Counted from the stretch's first letter, positions 50,536-61,230 are shown. The stretch: DNA of 64,000 nucleotides from Leucobacter musarum subsp. musarum (GCF_001273845.1 NZ_JHBW01000087.1:496001-560000); one strand, 5' to 3'. Translations and numbers: made by a program. The notes: generated by a model not told the origin, from the sequence alone.

Positions 50536-51765
50536 CTATCCCTGATCAGGCCCCGGGGCTTCCAGGGAACGCGGGTCGACGACGGCCCCGCGCCCGGTGA
50601 GCAGGCTCGCCGAGGTGACACCGTCGGTACCGAACCGGCCCCGCACCTCATCCACCGCGTGATCGACCGCGCGCCAGCCGTCGTCGTCGCTCCACAGCGC
50701 CGCGAGATCGCTGCCTGCGGCGACGAGTTGTTCGGCACGCACGCCGATCAAGCGCACCGCTCGACCACCGCGGTCGACGCCCTCGAACAGTTCTTTCGCG
50801 GTCTGGAAGATGCGCTGGGTCGCGTGCGTGGCTTCTCCCAGCGTTCGGGAACGGGTGATGGTCTCAAAGTTGCCCCAGCGCACTTTGATCGAGATCGTGC
50901 GCGATTCGAGCCCGGCTGCGCGCAACCGCTCACCGGCGCGCGTCGACAGTCGCAGCAGTTCGCGGTGCAGCACGGCCACATCCGAAACGTCGTGGGCGAA
51001 GGTCTCCTCATGCCCGATACTCTTTTCGACTCGCGTCGTCTCGACCCGGCGGGCATCGCGACCGTTCGCGAGGTCGTGCAGGCGCTGCGCGCTGGCACGA
51101 CCGACGATGCGTTCCAGCGCTGAGAGCGGTTCACGAGCGAGCTCCCCCACCGTGTGGATCGCTCGCGCATGCAGCGCGCGTTCGGTCGCCTGCCCAACTC
51201 CCCACATCGCTCCGATCGGCAGGGGATGCAAGAACTCGAGCGTGCGCGCGGGAGGAATCTCGAGGATGCCATCGGGTTTCGCCCGCTGAGACGCGAGCTT
51301 CGCGATGAACTTCGTGCCGGCCAGCCCCACCGAGGCGGGGAGCCCCGTGCGCTCGCGCACGCGCTCACGGATCGCACGCGCGATCTCCACGGGAGCGCCG
51401 AAGAGCCGCACGGTGCCCGCGACGTCGAGGAACGCCTCGTCGATGCTCAGCGGCTCGACCAGGGGCGTGAACTCCTCGAACACCGCCATCACCGCGCGCG
51501 ATGCCTCGCGGTACTTCGCGTAGGTGGGCGTGACGAGCACGAGCTGCGGGCAGAGCTGCTTGGCGCGCGCGACCGGCATCGCCGACCGCACACCGAATTT
51601 TCGCGCCTCGTAGCTGGCACTGGACACCACGGACCGCGAGGTGTCGTGCGCCGCAGCGACCGGCAGACCGCGCAGCTCGGGGCGTTCGAGCAATTCCACG
51701 GAGACGAAGAACGAGTCCATGTCGACGTGCAGCATCGAGGCGATCTCACGCGGCGCTTCGAACAT
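50536..51765 (-). CDS. dinB: DNA polymerase IV (Y family)
   Basis: This error-prone translesion polymerase has 409 residues. The catalytic acids are in LHVDMDSFFVSVELLE and EPLSIDEAFLDVAG. YEARKFGVRSAMP and the HhH region PIGAMWGVGQATERALHARA are typical, followed by the little-finger domain. It ends 6 nt from the convergent DUF2017 gene. No LexA-type box is evident upstream. Confidence 0.93.
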   Translation of the reverse strand: MFEAPREIASMLHVDMDSFFVSVELLERPELRGLPVAAAHDTSRSVVSSASYEARKFGVRSAMPVARAKQLCPQLVLVTPTYAKYREASRAVMAVFEEFTPLVEPLSIDEAFLDVAGTVRLFGAPVEIARAIRERVRERTGLPASVGLAGTKFIAKLASQRAKPDGILEIPPARTLEFLHPLPIGAMWGVGQATERALHARAIHTVGELAREPLSALERIVGRASAQRLHDLANGRDARRVETTRVEKSIGHEETFAHDVSDVAVLHRELLRLSTRAGERLRAAGLESRTISIKVRWGNFETITRSRTLGEATHATQRIFQTAKELFEGVDRGGRAVRLIGVRAEQLVAAGSDLAALWSDDDGWRAVDHAVDEVRGRFGTDGVTSASLLTGRGAVVDPRSLEAPGPDQG

Positions 51766-51791
51766 ACGTACTATTTCACCACGTCAGCGGG

Positions 51792-52754
51792 TCAGCTGCC
51801 AGTCTCAAGCACGAGTCGCGCGAGTTCCTCGTCGACCACAAGCTCCGTCACGATTCGTGCGGCAAGCGCACCGCGCAGGCTATCGCGTTTCGCCGTACCC
51901 GAGACGACGCACAGGCGACGCGGAATCCGTCGCACGACGTCGAGCGACGGCCCGCTCGACCGTTCATTCATCGCGATTCCGTCAGTGCTGCCGTCGCTGC
52001 GGTAGAAGACCGTGCCGCAATCACCGACGACGCCCGATCGCACGAGATCCTGCAAATCATCACGGTCGAGGTATCCGCCGGAGTAGATACGGGATCTGGG
52101 GTCTCCGATCCGAGATCCCAGACCGAAGACGTACAGGTCGCTCGACGCCTGGAGCTCGAGCACCCGGCTCACGGATCGTTCGCGCCACATTGCACGACGA
52201 GTGTTCGGGTCGTCAAAGATTGCGGGAACCGAGAACTGATAGACCGAAGCGGCGAAGGCATTGCCGAAGCCGCCGAGCAGCTCGGCTGCGTACGACACCC
52301 CCGTCGTACGCACATTCGCCGCGCCGTTCATCTGCACGATGCGCGCCTCGTGCGCGGTCTTCGACGGCAGGTGCCGCGCCACGGCGCTCATCGTGGCGCC
52401 CCAGGCGACGCCGATGGTCGATCGATCGCCGACCGCTGCCGCGACCCGGTAGGCGGCCGTGCGCGCCGTGCGCTCCAAACGATCGGCCTCACTCGCGCGT
52501 ACGGGTGACGATACGACGTGCGCCGTGATGCCGTAGTGCTCGGACAGGCGCTGCTCGAGCTGGGAACGCGCCTCCTGGGGCGAGTGCACCTGAATCTCGA
52601 CGAGGCCGGTGTCGCGCGCATAGGTGAGGAGCCGCGACACCGATGAGCGAGAGACTCGCATCTCTTGTGCGATCGCCTCCATGGTGAGGTTCTGCAGGTA
52701 GTAGAGCTGCGCTGCACGCAATGCTTCCCGTGATTTGGACGGATTTGCAGACAC
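51792..52754 (-). CDS. SorC-family sugar-binding transcriptional regulator
   Basis: This 320-residue regulator has an N-terminal HTH (QLYYLQNLTMEAIAQEMRVS, then RSSVSRLLTYARDTGLVEI) and a C-terminal phosphosugar-binding domain with GVAWGATMSAVARHLP and the ERSSGPSLDVVRRIP region. GTG 52754 has AAAGGGG upstream. It is divergent from glpD-glpF-glpK, with a palindrome (52790-52803) between them, so it likely controls glycerol use in response to a phosphorylated metabolite. This is inferred. Confidence 0.85.
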   Translation of the reverse strand: MSANPSKSREALRAAQLYYLQNLTMEAIAQEMRVSRSSVSRLLTYARDTGLVEIQVHSPQEARSQLEQRLSEHYGITAHVVSSPVRASEADRLERTARTAAYRVAAAVGDRSTIGVAWGATMSAVARHLPSKTAHEARIVQMNGAANVRTTGVSYAAELLGGFGNAFAASVYQFSVPAIFDDPNTRRAMWRERSVSRVLELQASSDLYVFGLGSRIGDPRSRIYSGGYLDRDDLQDLVRSGVVGDCGTVFYRSDGSTDGIAMNERSSGPSLDVVRRIPRRLCVVSGTAKRDSLRGALAARIVTELVVDEELARLVLETGS

Positions 52755-52789
52755 CGGTGCCCCTTTCGTCGCATGAGATGAACACATAA

Positions 52790-52803
52790 TGCACATACGT
52801 GCA
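52790..52803. promoter_or_regulatory. Candidate operator between the SorC gene and glpD
   Basis: TGCAC-ATAC-GTGCA is a perfect inverted repeat in the 112-bp divergent region. A related half-site GTGCAC lies 20 nt farther toward glpD. It is the best candidate for the regulator's binding site. Confidence 0.5.
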
Positions 52804-52866
52804 ACGGTCTTGCAACTCAGTGCACGAGTGGAGGAAGCTGAGGCCAACGCTGAAAGGTTTGGAGCC

Positions 52867-54588
52867 ATGAACGATCGCACCACGACTATTCGCCCTGCTG
52901 TCACGCGACTGCAGGATCGCCCACACGCCGACGTGCTGATCATCGGCGGGGGCATCAACGGGATCGCGACTTTCCGCGAACTGGCACTCCAGGGCGTCGA
53001 TGTCGCGCTCGTCGAGCGCGGAGACTTCGTGTCGGGCGCGTCGTCGGCGTCGAGCCACATGGTGCACGGCGGGGTGCGCTATCTCGAGAACGGCGAGTTC
53101 CGGCTCGTGCAAGAGGCGGTGACCGAGCGCAATCGCCTGCTCCGCACCGCACCGCACTACGTGCGCCCCCTCAAGACGACGATTCCGATCTTCTCGACGT
53201 TCTCGGGCATCCTATCTGCCCCCTTCCGCCTGCTGGTCACGCACGGTCGCGGCAAGCCGAACGAGCGCGGCGCCGCGCTGATCAAGATCGGCCTCACGCT
53301 CTATGACACTTTCTCCCGCGATGGCGGCCAGGTTCCTCGCCATCAGTTCCACGGCAAGCGCCGCTCGCTGAGCGCGCTACCTCAGCTGAACGACGGCATC
53401 AAGTACACCGCGACCTACTACGACGCGTCGATGCACGACCCCGAGCGCCTCGCGCTCGACGTGCTGCACGACGGCGCCGTCGCCGGCGGTGACCGCGCAC
53501 GCGCGGCGAACTACCTCCCCGCCGTCGGCTTCGAGAACGGCGCGGTGCAGCTGCGCGACGAGACCACCGGCGACGAGTTCGATTTCACCGCCAAGGTGAT
53601 CCTGAACACCAGCGGCCCGTGGACCGACCTCACCAACGCCGCTCTCGGCGAGCGCACGCAGTTCATGGGCGGCACGAAGGGCTCGCACATCGTGCTCGAC
53701 CACCCCGAGCTACTCGCGGCCACCGGTGGCCGCGAGATCTTCTTCGAGCACTCAGACGGCCGCATCGTGCTGATCTACCCGCTGAAGGATCGCGTGCTCG
53801 TCGGCACCACCGACATCAACGCCGACCCGAGTACCCCGGTGAGCGCCACAGCCGACGAGGTCGATTACTTCTTCGACCTGATTTCGCACGTCTTCCCGAA
53901 GATCACCGTCGACCGATCGCAGATCGTGTACACGTTCTCCGGTATCCGGCCGCTGCCGCGCCACGATGATACGGCCCCCGGCTTCGTCTCGCGCGATTAC
54001 CGCATCGTCGCATCGGAGCGCGCAGGCGTGCCGCTCCTCAGCCTCGTCGGCGGCAAGTGGACGACGTTCCGTGCGCTCGCCGCGCACCTCGCGAACGATA
54101 CCCTTGCGCTGCTCGGAGTCGAACGCACCGTGGGCACCGAGACGCTCGCGATCGGTGGCGGCAAGAACTTCCCGCGCTCGCAATCCGCGCGCACCCGCTG
54201 GGTCGCCGAACACGCTGACGGCACCGACCGCGCGCGCACCGAGCAGTTGCTCGAACGCTATGGAACGCGCGCCGAGGAGATTCTCGCCGCGGCACCGGAG
54301 GACGCCACAGACCTCCCGCAGCTCCCGGGCTACACCGCCGCAGAGCTCGCGCACCTCGCGGCGACGGAAGACGTCGTACACCTCGACGACCTCCTGCTGC
54401 GGCGCACCTCGATCGCCTTCGTCGGCGGCCTCACGCTCGAGCGTGTGCGCGCCGCTGCCGAGGCGATCGCCGAGGCACTGAACTGGGATGCCGCGCGCGT
54501 CGAAGACGAAATCGCGCGCACGGTCCAACTGCTCCGCACCGCCCACCGTATCGACGTCGAACGCGGAGGCGTTGTCGTAGATATCTAG
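52867..54588 (+). CDS. glpD: Glycerol-3-phosphate dehydrogenase (FAD, aerobic)
   Basis: This membrane-associated flavoenzyme oxidises glycerol-3-phosphate to dihydroxyacetone phosphate and feeds the quinone pool. The 573 residues show the FAD fold VLIIGGGINGIATFRELALQ near the N-terminus, FVSGASSASSHMVHGGVRYL, TYYDASMHDPERLALDVLHD and the C-terminal GIRPLPR segment. ATG 52867 is chosen because the in-frame upstream sequence contains the operator. It leads the glpD-glpF-glpK operon. Confidence 0.93.
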   Translation: MNDRTTTIRPAVTRLQDRPHADVLIIGGGINGIATFRELALQGVDVALVERGDFVSGASSASSHMVHGGVRYLENGEFRLVQEAVTERNRLLRTAPHYVRPLKTTIPIFSTFSGILSAPFRLLVTHGRGKPNERGAALIKIGLTLYDTFSRDGGQVPRHQFHGKRRSLSALPQLNDGIKYTATYYDASMHDPERLALDVLHDGAVAGGDRARAANYLPAVGFENGAVQLRDETTGDEFDFTAKVILNTSGPWTDLTNAALGERTQFMGGTKGSHIVLDHPELLAATGGREIFFEHSDGRIVLIYPLKDRVLVGTTDINADPSTPVSATADEVDYFFDLISHVFPKITVDRSQIVYTFSGIRPLPRHDDTAPGFVSRDYRIVASERAGVPLLSLVGGKWTTFRALAAHLANDTLALLGVERTVGTETLAIGGGKNFPRSQSARTRWVAEHADGTDRARTEQLLERYGTRAEEILAAAPEDATDLPQLPGYTAAELAHLAATEDVVHLDDLLLRRTSIAFVGGLTLERVRAAAEAIAEALNWDAARVEDEIARTVQLLRTAHRIDVERGGVVVDI

Positions 54589-54693
54589 TCCGGTTCGGCC
54601 CGCGGGGGCGCCGCACTACTTTCGGCTCCCCCGCACTCCATCACCACCCGTGAACGCCACCAGCGTTCGCACTCCCGAAAGGTCAAAGACGAC

Positions 54694-55455
54694 ATGCCAG
54701 ATGTCAACCTCGGTCTGTATTTCCTCTCAGAACTCGTCGGCACGGGGCTCCTCGTGCTGCTCGGCTGCGGCGTCGTCGCGAACGTCGCCCTCGCCAAGAC
54801 GAAGGGCAACGGAGGCGGCTTCCTCCTCGTGAACTGGGGCTGGGGCCTCGCCGTGTTCGTCGGCGTGCTGGGTTCCGCATATTCGGGAGCGATCCTGAAC
54901 CCCGCTGTCGGCGTCGGCCTGGCGATCGCCGGCAAGATCAGCGTCGTGCAGTTCTTGGTCGCCACTGCGGCCGAGCTGATCGGTGCAATCATCGGCGCTG
55001 TGCTCTGCTGGGTCGCATACCGCTCGCACTTCGATGAGGAGCCGGATGCAGCCGCCAAGCTCGGCGTCTTCTCGACCGGCCCCGCGATCCGCACGCCCTT
55101 CGGCAACTTCCTCACCGAGGTCATCGGCACCTTCGTGCTCGTGTTCTCCGTCTTCGCCTTCGCCGACTACGGCGACATCCAGGTCGGTGTGCCCGGAGGC
55201 CTCGGGCCGCTCACCGCACTGCCCGTCGCGCTCGTCGTCGTCGGTATCGGCGCGTCGCTCGGCGGCCCCACCGGCTACGCCATCAACCCGGCTCGTGACC
55301 TGGGACCCCGTATCGCGCACGCGATTCTGCCGATCAAGGGCAAGGGCTCGAGCGACTGGGGCTACGCCTGGATTCCGGTCGCAGGCCCGCTCGTCGGCGG
55401 CGCGATCGCCGCACTCTCAGCCCCCGCACTGCTCGGATTCGTCGGCGCAGCCTAG
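54694..55455 (+). CDS. glpF: Glycerol facilitator (MIP/aquaporin family)
   Basis: This 253-residue channel admits glycerol. It has six membrane helices and the two NPA boxes, LNPAVGVG (near residue 68) and INPARDLGPR (near 195); the Asp after the second NPAR marks glycerol facilitators rather than strict aquaporins. A ribosome site GAAAGG lies upstream. It is 105 nt after glpD and 46 nt before glpK. Confidence 0.93.
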   Translation: MPDVNLGLYFLSELVGTGLLVLLGCGVVANVALAKTKGNGGGFLLVNWGWGLAVFVGVLGSAYSGAILNPAVGVGLAIAGKISVVQFLVATAAELIGAIIGAVLCWVAYRSHFDEEPDAAAKLGVFSTGPAIRTPFGNFLTEVIGTFVLVFSVFAFADYGDIQVGVPGGLGPLTALPVALVVVGIGASLGGPTGYAINPARDLGPRIAHAILPIKGKGSSDWGYAWIPVAGPLVGGAIAALSAPALLGFVGAA

Positions 55456-55501
55456 GCTCGCAGGCATCGACACGCAACGAAGCTGACCCGAAAGGAATCC
55501 C

Positions 55502-57016
55502 ATGTCCGAATACATCATCGCTATCGACCAGGGCACCACCTCGAGCCGCGCCATCATCTTCGACAAGAAGGGCTCGATCATCTCCGTCGGCCAGAAGGAG
55601 CATGAGCAAATCATGCCCCACGCCGGCTGGGTCGAGCACGACGCCTCCGAGATCTGGGGCAATGTGCAAGAGGTCATCGGCGTCGCCCTCGGACGCGCCG
55701 ACCTCACCCGCCACGACATCGCGGCGATCGGCATCACCAACCAGCGCGAAACCGCGGTGGTCTGGAACCGTAAGACGGGTGAGCCCGTCTACAACGCGAT
55801 CGTCTGGCAAGACACCCGCACGCAAGACATCGTCGACCGCCTCGCAGCCGACGGCGGCACCGATCGATTCAAGAGCATCGTCGGGCTCCCCCTCGCCACC
55901 TACTTCTCGGGTACGAAGGTCGCCTGGATCCTTGAAAACGTCGAGGGGGCTCGCGAAGCCGCCGATGCCGGCGATCTGCTCTTCGGCACGACCGACAGCT
56001 GGGTCATCTGGAACCTGACCGGCGGCGTCGACGGCGGCGTCCATGTCACTGACGTGACCAACGCCTCACGCACGCTCTTCATGGACCTCAAGACGCTCGA
56101 GTGGCGCGATGACATCCTCGAGGCCTTCGGCGTGCCGCGCTCGATGCTCCCCGAGGTCAAGTCGTCGTCCGAGGTCTACGGCGTCGCGAAGAACTCCTCG
56201 CTGTTGCGCGAAACTCCGATCGCGGGCATCCTCGGTGACCAGCAGGCGGCGACCTTCGGCCAGGCAGCGTTCACTGCCGGCGAGTCGAAGAACACGTACG
56301 GCACCGGCTGCTTCCTGATCTTCAACACGGGCGAAGAAATCGTCCACTCGAAGAACGGGCTGCTCACCACGGTCGGGTACAAGCTCGGCGACGGCCCCAC
56401 CCACTACGCGCTCGAGGGCTCGATCGCCGTGACCGGGTCGCTGATCCAGTGGTTGCGCGACCAGCTCGGGATCATCGAGAGCGCTCCCGAGGTCGAGCAA
56501 TTGGCGGATACCGTACCCGACAACGGCGGCGTCTACATTGTGCCGGCCTTCTCGGGGCTCTACGCGCCGTACTGGCGGCCCGACGCACGCGGTGCCATCC
56601 TCGGACTCACCCGATACGCCAATAAGGGCCACATCTCCCGTGCAGCTCTCGAGGCCGTGGCGTACCAGACGCGCGACGTGCTCGACGCGGTGAACGCGGA
56701 TGCAGGGGTGGACCTCACCGAGCTCAAGGTCGACGGCGGCATGGTCGCGAACAACGCGCTCATGCAGTTCCAGGCCGACATCCTCGGCGTTCCGGTCGTG
56801 CGCCCGGTGGTCGCCGAGACGACCGCGCTGGGCGCTGCCTACGCCGCTGGCCTCGCCGTGGGCTACTGGTCGGGCCTCGATGATCTCTCTGCCAACTGGC
56901 AGGAGGACCGTCGCTGGGAGCCGGAGCTCGATTCGGCCGAGCAGGAGCGCCTGCTGCGCCAGTGGCGCAAGGCCGTGACCAAGTCGATGGACTGGGTCGA
57001 CGAGGACGCTCGCTAA
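55502..57016 (+). CDS. glpK: Glycerol kinase
   Basis: This phosphorylates glycerol to glycerol-3-phosphate and so traps it inside. The 504 residues show [18 protein letters not shown] (phosphate 1 loop), [40 protein letters not shown] and the adenosine motif [27 protein letters not shown] lies 7 nt before the ATG. A strong terminator follows. Confidence 0.96.
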   Translation: MSEYIIAIDQGTTSSRAIIFDKKGSIISVGQKEHEQIMPHAGWVEHDASEIWGNVQEVIGVALGRADLTRHDIAAIGITNQRETAVVWNRKTGEPVYNAIVWQDTRTQDIVDRLAADGGTDRFKSIVGLPLATYFSGTKVAWILENVEGAREAADAGDLLFGTTDSWVIWNLTGGVDGGVHVTDVTNASRTLFMDLKTLEWRDDILEAFGVPRSMLPEVKSSSEVYGVAKNSSLLRETPIAGILGDQQAATFGQAAFTAGESKNTYGTGCFLIFNTGEEIVHSKNGLLTTVGYKLGDGPTHYALEGSIAVTGSLIQWLRDQLGIIESAPEVEQLADTVPDNGGVYIVPAFSGLYAPYWRPDARGAILGLTRYANKGHISRAALEAVAYQTRDVLDAVNADAGVDLTELKVDGGMVANNALMQFQADILGVPVVRPVVAETTALGAAYAAGLAVGYWSGLDDLSANWQEDRRWEPELDSAEQERLLRQWRKAVTKSMDWVDEDAR

Positions 57017-57030
57017 CCGCGTCTCCGCAC

Positions 57031-57077
57031 AACGAAACGGGCGGTCGGTGCTCCATGCACCGGCCGCCCGTTTCGTT
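57031..57077. terminator. Bidirectional terminator between glpK and gatB
   Basis: A 20-bp inverted repeat (57031-57050 with 57058-57077) with one mismatch and a 7-nt loop. The A/T-rich ends (AACGAAAC/GTTTCGTT) supply a weak U-tract on both strands for the convergent genes. Confidence 0.85.
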
Positions 57078-57092
57078 GTCTACCGGGGTGAA

Positions 57093-58610
57093 CTACTCGA
57101 CTTGAGCACGCTCGAGCACGAGTTCGCGCACGCGAGCCGCGTCGGCCGAGCCGCGCATCGCCTTCATCACGGCACCGATGATCGCGCCGGCGGCCTGCAC
57201 CTTGCCATCGCGGATCTTGGCGAGCACGTCGGGCTGCTCGGCAAGCGCCGCATCGACAGCCGCGACGAGTGCACCCTCGTCGGAGACGATCGCCAGCCCG
57301 CGGGCGTCCACGATCTCGGAGGCGGTGCCTTCGCCGTCAATGATGCCGGCGATCACCTGGCGCGCCAGCTTGTCGTTGAGGGTGCCGTCGTCGACGAGCG
57401 CGACGACGGACGCAACCTGCTCAGGTGTGATCAGATCGGCTGACGCGGCGGAGCGCTCGTTCGCGATACGGGCGATCTCACCCGTCCACCACTTGCGCGC
57501 GGTCTGGGCCGGCACGCCGGTGGCGACGGTCGCCTCGATCGTGCCGAGCAGACCCGCGTTCACGAGGTCCTGGAACTCGAGCGCCGAGAATTGCCAGTCG
57601 TCGCGGAGGCGGCGACGGCGCAGCGTCGGATGTTCGGGCAGCTGCGCGCGCAGCTCCTCGACCAGCTCGCGAGACGGTGTGAGCGGGGCGAGGTCGGGCT
57701 CGGGGAAGTACCGGTAATCGTCGGCGTCGCTCTTCGGGCGTCCGGGCGAGGTCTCCCCCGTGTCTTCATGCCAGTGGCGCGTCTCTTGCGTGATCGTGCC
57801 ACCCTCGGAGAGGATCTTCGCCTGACGCTGGATCTCGAATCGCACCGCTCGCTCGATCGAGCGCAGCGAGTTCACGTTCTTCGTCTCCGTGCGCGTGCCG
57901 AGCACTGACATACCGGCCCCCTCGTTGCCACGGGGGCGCAGCGAAACGTTCGCGTCGCAGCGGATGTTGCCGCGTTCCATGCGGGCATCCGAAATGCCGA
58001 GCGCCACGACGATATCGCGGATCGTCGACACGTAGGTGGCGGCGATCTCGGGGGTGTCGGCTTCGCCGCCGAAGATCGGACGCGTCACGATCTCGACGAG
58101 GGGCACACCCGCGCGGTTGTAGTCGACGAGAGAGTACTCGGCACCCTGGATGCGACCCGTTGATCCACCGATGTGGTTGAGCTTGCCGGCGTCCTCTTCC
58201 ATGTGCGCGCGCTCGATCGGCACGTGGATGACTCGGCCCGATGCGAGCTCAATCTCGACCGAGCCGTCGTGCGCGATCGGGTCGTCGAACTGCGAAATCT
58301 GATAGTTCTTGCCCATGTCAGGGTAGAAGTAGTTCTTCCGCGCGAAGCCCGAGACCTCGGCGATGTCGCAGCCGAGCGCGAGCCCGAGGCTGATGGAGTA
58401 GCGCACCGCCTCATGATTGAGCACGGGAAGCGAGCCGGGCAGACCGAGGCAGACCGGTGCAAGGTTCGTGTTCGGTTCCGAGCCGAATACGTTGGGCGCG
58501 GGCGAGAACATCTTGGTCTTCGTGTTGAGCTCGACATGCACTTCGAGGCCGATGACCGGTTCGAAGAGTTCGAGGGCTCGTTCAAAGTCGAGCACGGGCG
58601 TTTTCGCCAT
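57093..58610 (-). CDS. gatB: Asp-tRNA(Asn)/Glu-tRNA(Gln) amidotransferase subunit B
   Basis: GatB is the tRNA-binding and kinase subunit of the amidotransferase that makes Gln-tRNA(Gln) or Asn-tRNA(Asn) by the indirect route. The 505 residues include EPVIGLEVHVELNTKTKMFS, YFYPDMGKNYQISQFDDPI, DYNRAGVPLVEIVTRP and the C-terminal YqeY-like tail. Its ATG shares one base with the gatA stop (TGATG). Confidence 0.95.
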   Translation of the reverse strand: MAKTPVLDFERALELFEPVIGLEVHVELNTKTKMFSPAPNVFGSEPNTNLAPVCLGLPGSLPVLNHEAVRYSISLGLALGCDIAEVSGFARKNYFYPDMGKNYQISQFDDPIAHDGSVEIELASGRVIHVPIERAHMEEDAGKLNHIGGSTGRIQGAEYSLVDYNRAGVPLVEIVTRPIFGGEADTPEIAATYVSTIRDIVVALGISDARMERGNIRCDANVSLRPRGNEGAGMSVLGTRTETKNVNSLRSIERAVRFEIQRQAKILSEGGTITQETRHWHEDTGETSPGRPKSDADDYRYFPEPDLAPLTPSRELVEELRAQLPEHPTLRRRRLRDDWQFSALEFQDLVNAGLLGTIEATVATGVPAQTARKWWTGEIARIANERSAASADLITPEQVASVVALVDDGTLNDKLARQVIAGIIDGEGTASEIVDARGLAIVSDEGALVAAVDAALAEQPDVLAKIRDGKVQAAGAIIGAVMKAMRGSADAARVRELVLERAQVE

Positions 58611-60160
58611 CAGAGGGCCGCCTTTCCGGCCGCAGCCGCTGCGAGGGATGCCGTGTCGAGCGACGGGGCCTGCGCCCAGAAGGGTGAGCCGTCGCGGTCG
58701 GCGATGAGTCGTTCGATCGCACTGCCGGCGCGATAGAGCCGCGCGTCCTCGAACGCGGGAGCCATGAGCTGCAGCCCGACGGGCAGGCCGTCTTCTTCGG
58801 CGGTGCCGATCGGCAGGCTGATGCCCGGGATGCCGGCCAGGTTGGCGGGAATCGTCGTAGCGTCGTTCAGGTAGTCCTGCAGCGGGTCGCCGGCGTGAGC
58901 ACCCAGCGCCCAGGCGGTGGTGGGAGCGGTCGGCGAAGCAATGACGTCGACCTGGTCGAACGCTGCCGCGAAATCGCGCTGGATCAGCGTGCGTACCTGC
59001 TGCGCGCTGCCGTAGTAGGCGTCGTAGTAGCCCGCGGAGAGTGCATAGGTGCCGAGGATGATGCGTCGCTTCACTTCGGCGCCGAACCCTGCGGCTCGCG
59101 TCGCGCTCATGACGCTCTCGACGGTGCCGCCACCCTCGGGCGTGACGCGGAGGCCGAAGCGCACGGAATCGTACTTCGCGAGGTTGCTTGAGGCCTCCGC
59201 GGGAAGGATCAGGTAGTACGCGGCGACGGCGTACTCGAAGTGGGGTGCGTCGATCTCGACGATCTCGGCACCCTGGGCCTCGAGCAGAGCGAGCGCTTCT
59301 TCGAAGCGCTGCTTGACGCCGGCCTGTACGCCGTCGACCATGAGCTGCTTCACAACCCCGACACGCAGCCCGCGCAGCGATGCAGGGTCGGCACCGTCAC
59401 GAGCCGCCTGAGACATTGACGGCCAGGCGAAGTCGAGCGAGGTCGAATCGTGGTGATCGTGCCCCGCGATCACATCATGCAGCAGCGCCGTGTCGAGCAC
59501 GGTGCGGGCGCACGGACCGATCTGGTCGAGCGAGGAGGCGAGCGCGATCGCACCGTAGCGGCTCACGCCGCCGTACGTCGGCTTCACGCCGACGGTGCCG
59601 GTGAGCGCGGCGGGCTGGCGAATCGAGCCACCGGTATCGGAGCCCAGTGCCAGTGGCGCCTCGAATGCGCCGACGGCGGCTGCAGAGCCACCGCCCGAGC
59701 CTCCGGGCACTCGGTCGAGCTGCCAGGGGTTCAGCGTCGGACCGTAGGCCGAGTTCTCGGTGGATGACCCCATCGCGAACTCGTCCATGTTGGTCTTACC
59801 AATGGAGACCAGTCCAGCTGCACGGGCTCGAGCGACCGCGGTCGCGTCGAAGGGCGAACGATAGCCCTCGAGAATCTTGGAACCCGAGGTCGACGGCATG
59901 TCGGTGGTGACCAGTACGTCCTTGACCGCGAGCGGAACGCCGGCAAGTTCACCGAGCGATTCGCCGGCGGCGCGACGGGCGTCGATCGATCGCGCAGCCG
60001 CGAGCGATGCTTCGGCGTCGGTCGCGAGAAAGGCGTTCAGCGCGGGGTCAACCGCAGAAATACGGTCGAGGTGCGCACGCGTGGCCTCTTCCGAGGAGAT
60101 ATCACCCTGGGCGATCTTCGCTGCGAGGTCGGCCGCGGTCAGCTGTGTCAGTTCAGTCAT
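58610..60160 (-). CDS. gatA: Asp-tRNA(Asn)/Glu-tRNA(Gln) amidotransferase subunit A
   Basis: GatA is the glutaminase subunit, of the amidase-signature family. The 516 residues contain the catalytic Lys in [13 protein letters not shown] and the Gly/Ser-rich signature [20 protein letters not shown]. The two active serines are in [16 protein letters not shown]. It lies 8 nt after gatC and overlaps gatB. Confidence 0.96.
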   Translation of the reverse strand: MTELTQLTAADLAAKIAQGDISSEEATRAHLDRISAVDPALNAFLATDAEASLAAARSIDARRAAGESLGELAGVPLAVKDVLVTTDMPSTSGSKILEGYRSPFDATAVARARAAGLVSIGKTNMDEFAMGSSTENSAYGPTLNPWQLDRVPGGSGGGSAAAVGAFEAPLALGSDTGGSIRQPAALTGTVGVKPTYGGVSRYGAIALASSLDQIGPCARTVLDTALLHDVIAGHDHHDSTSLDFAWPSMSQAARDGADPASLRGLRVGVVKQLMVDGVQAGVKQRFEEALALLEAQGAEIVEIDAPHFEYAVAAYYLILPAEASSNLAKYDSVRFGLRVTPEGGGTVESVMSATRAAGFGAEVKRRIILGTYALSAGYYDAYYGSAQQVRTLIQRDFAAAFDQVDVIASPTAPTTAWALGAHAGDPLQDYLNDATTIPANLAGIPGISLPIGTAEEDGLPVGLQLMAPAFEDARLYRAGSAIERLIADRDGSPFWAQAPSLDTASLAAAAAGKAAL

Positions 60161-60168
60161 GATGCGCC

Positions 60169-60489
60169 TTACTGCTCTTCACCGAGGATGGACGAGACTC
60201 GGAACATGCCGTCGGTTGCCTCGGGCGCGTTCTGCAAGGCCTCGTCGCGCGTGAGCACGTCTGCGACCTCATCGGGACGCGTCACGTTGTTCAGGGGAAT
60301 CGGGTGACTCGTGGTCGGCACATCGGGCGTGGTGACCTCGCCCACCTTCGCGATATTCGTGAGGATGGAGCCGAGGTCGCTGGTGAGCGACGTGATCTCA
60401 TCGGGGGTCAGGGCGATTCGGGCGAGGCCGGCGAGATGCTGCACGGTTTCAGCCGTGATCTCGGTGCTCGCCGCGCTGGGTTCAGGCAT
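60169..60489 (-). CDS. gatC: Asp-tRNA(Asn)/Glu-tRNA(Gln) amidotransferase subunit C
   Basis: This 106-residue clamp subunit stabilises GatA-GatB. It shows [20 protein letters not shown] and the proline-rich linker [19 protein letters not shown], ending in the conserved [14 protein letters not shown] 60489 is the family start. A TAGGAT on the minus strand about 45 nt upstream is a likely -10 box for gatCAB. Confidence 0.94.
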   Translation of the reverse strand: MPEPSAASTEITAETVQHLAGLARIALTPDEITSLTSDLGSILTNIAKVGEVTTPDVPTTSHPIPLNNVTRPDEVADVLTRDEALQNAPEATDGMFRVSSILGEEQ

Positions 60490-60573
60490 GCTGCTCCATC
60501 GGGAGTGGTCTTCTGGGAACGCGTTCCATCCTATCTGCGGCGGTCGCACCACCGGCTCAGGGTTCGCGTGCGG

Positions 60574-61230
60574 TCACGAGCCCGCCGAAGGCTCCTCTGC
60601 GCTCCACGGAACCAAAGGCAGCGGCGTATTCGCTCGGGTGCCGTCGACGTTCCAGAGGCCGGAGCACCCACGACGATGGCTCGTGATGAGATGGGCATCG
60701 GCGATGCCGATCGCCGTCATCAGCGCGTAGACCGTCGTCGGACCGACGAACGCGAAGCCTCGTCGTTTGAGTTCGCGAGCGAGCGCGACGGACTCGACTG
60801 ACGTGCTGGGCACGTCGGCATCGGTGACCGGCGCCGGCGATCGCTCAGGTCGAAACCCCCAGACGAAGGCGGCGAGCCCGCTCCCGGTCTCTGCGACCAG
60901 GCGCTGCGCGGCCCGCGCGTTCGCAATCGTGGCATCGATCTTGCGTCGATTCCGGATGATTGTCGCATCATCGAGCAGCCTCACGACGTCGGCATCGCCG
61001 AAATCGGCGACCCGGTCGATGTCGAACCCATCGAACGCAGCACGGAATGCTTCGCGCTTGCGCAGCACCGTCAGCCACGATAACCCCGACTGAAAGGCTT
61101 CGAGCGAAAGGCGCTCGAACACGCCGTTGTCGTCAAAACTCGGCATGCCCCATTCGCCGTCGTAGTACTCGGTCAACAGCGGATCTTGTGTTGCCCAGGC
61201 CGCGCGTCGCGGCGTCGGGGTGTCGCTCAT
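60574..61230 (-). CDS. tag: DNA-3-methyladenine glycosylase I
   Basis: This removes 3-methyladenine from alkylated DNA. The 218 residues match the Tag family: LLTEYYDGEWGMPSFDDNGV, LEAFQSGLSWLTVLRKREAF, and KRRGFAFVGPTTVYALMTAI with the GPT-type loop. ATG 61230 follows GGGAGC with normal spacing; the ATG at 61242 lies within that ribosome site's reach and is less likely. Confidence 0.93.
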   Translation of the reverse strand: MSDTPTPRRAAWATQDPLLTEYYDGEWGMPSFDDNGVFERLSLEAFQSGLSWLTVLRKREAFRAAFDGFDIDRVADFGDADVVRLLDDATIIRNRRKIDATIANARAAQRLVAETGSGLAAFVWGFRPERSPAPVTDADVPSTSVESVALARELKRRGFAFVGPTTVYALMTAIGIADAHLITSHRRGCSGLWNVDGTRANTPLPLVPWSAEEPSAGS

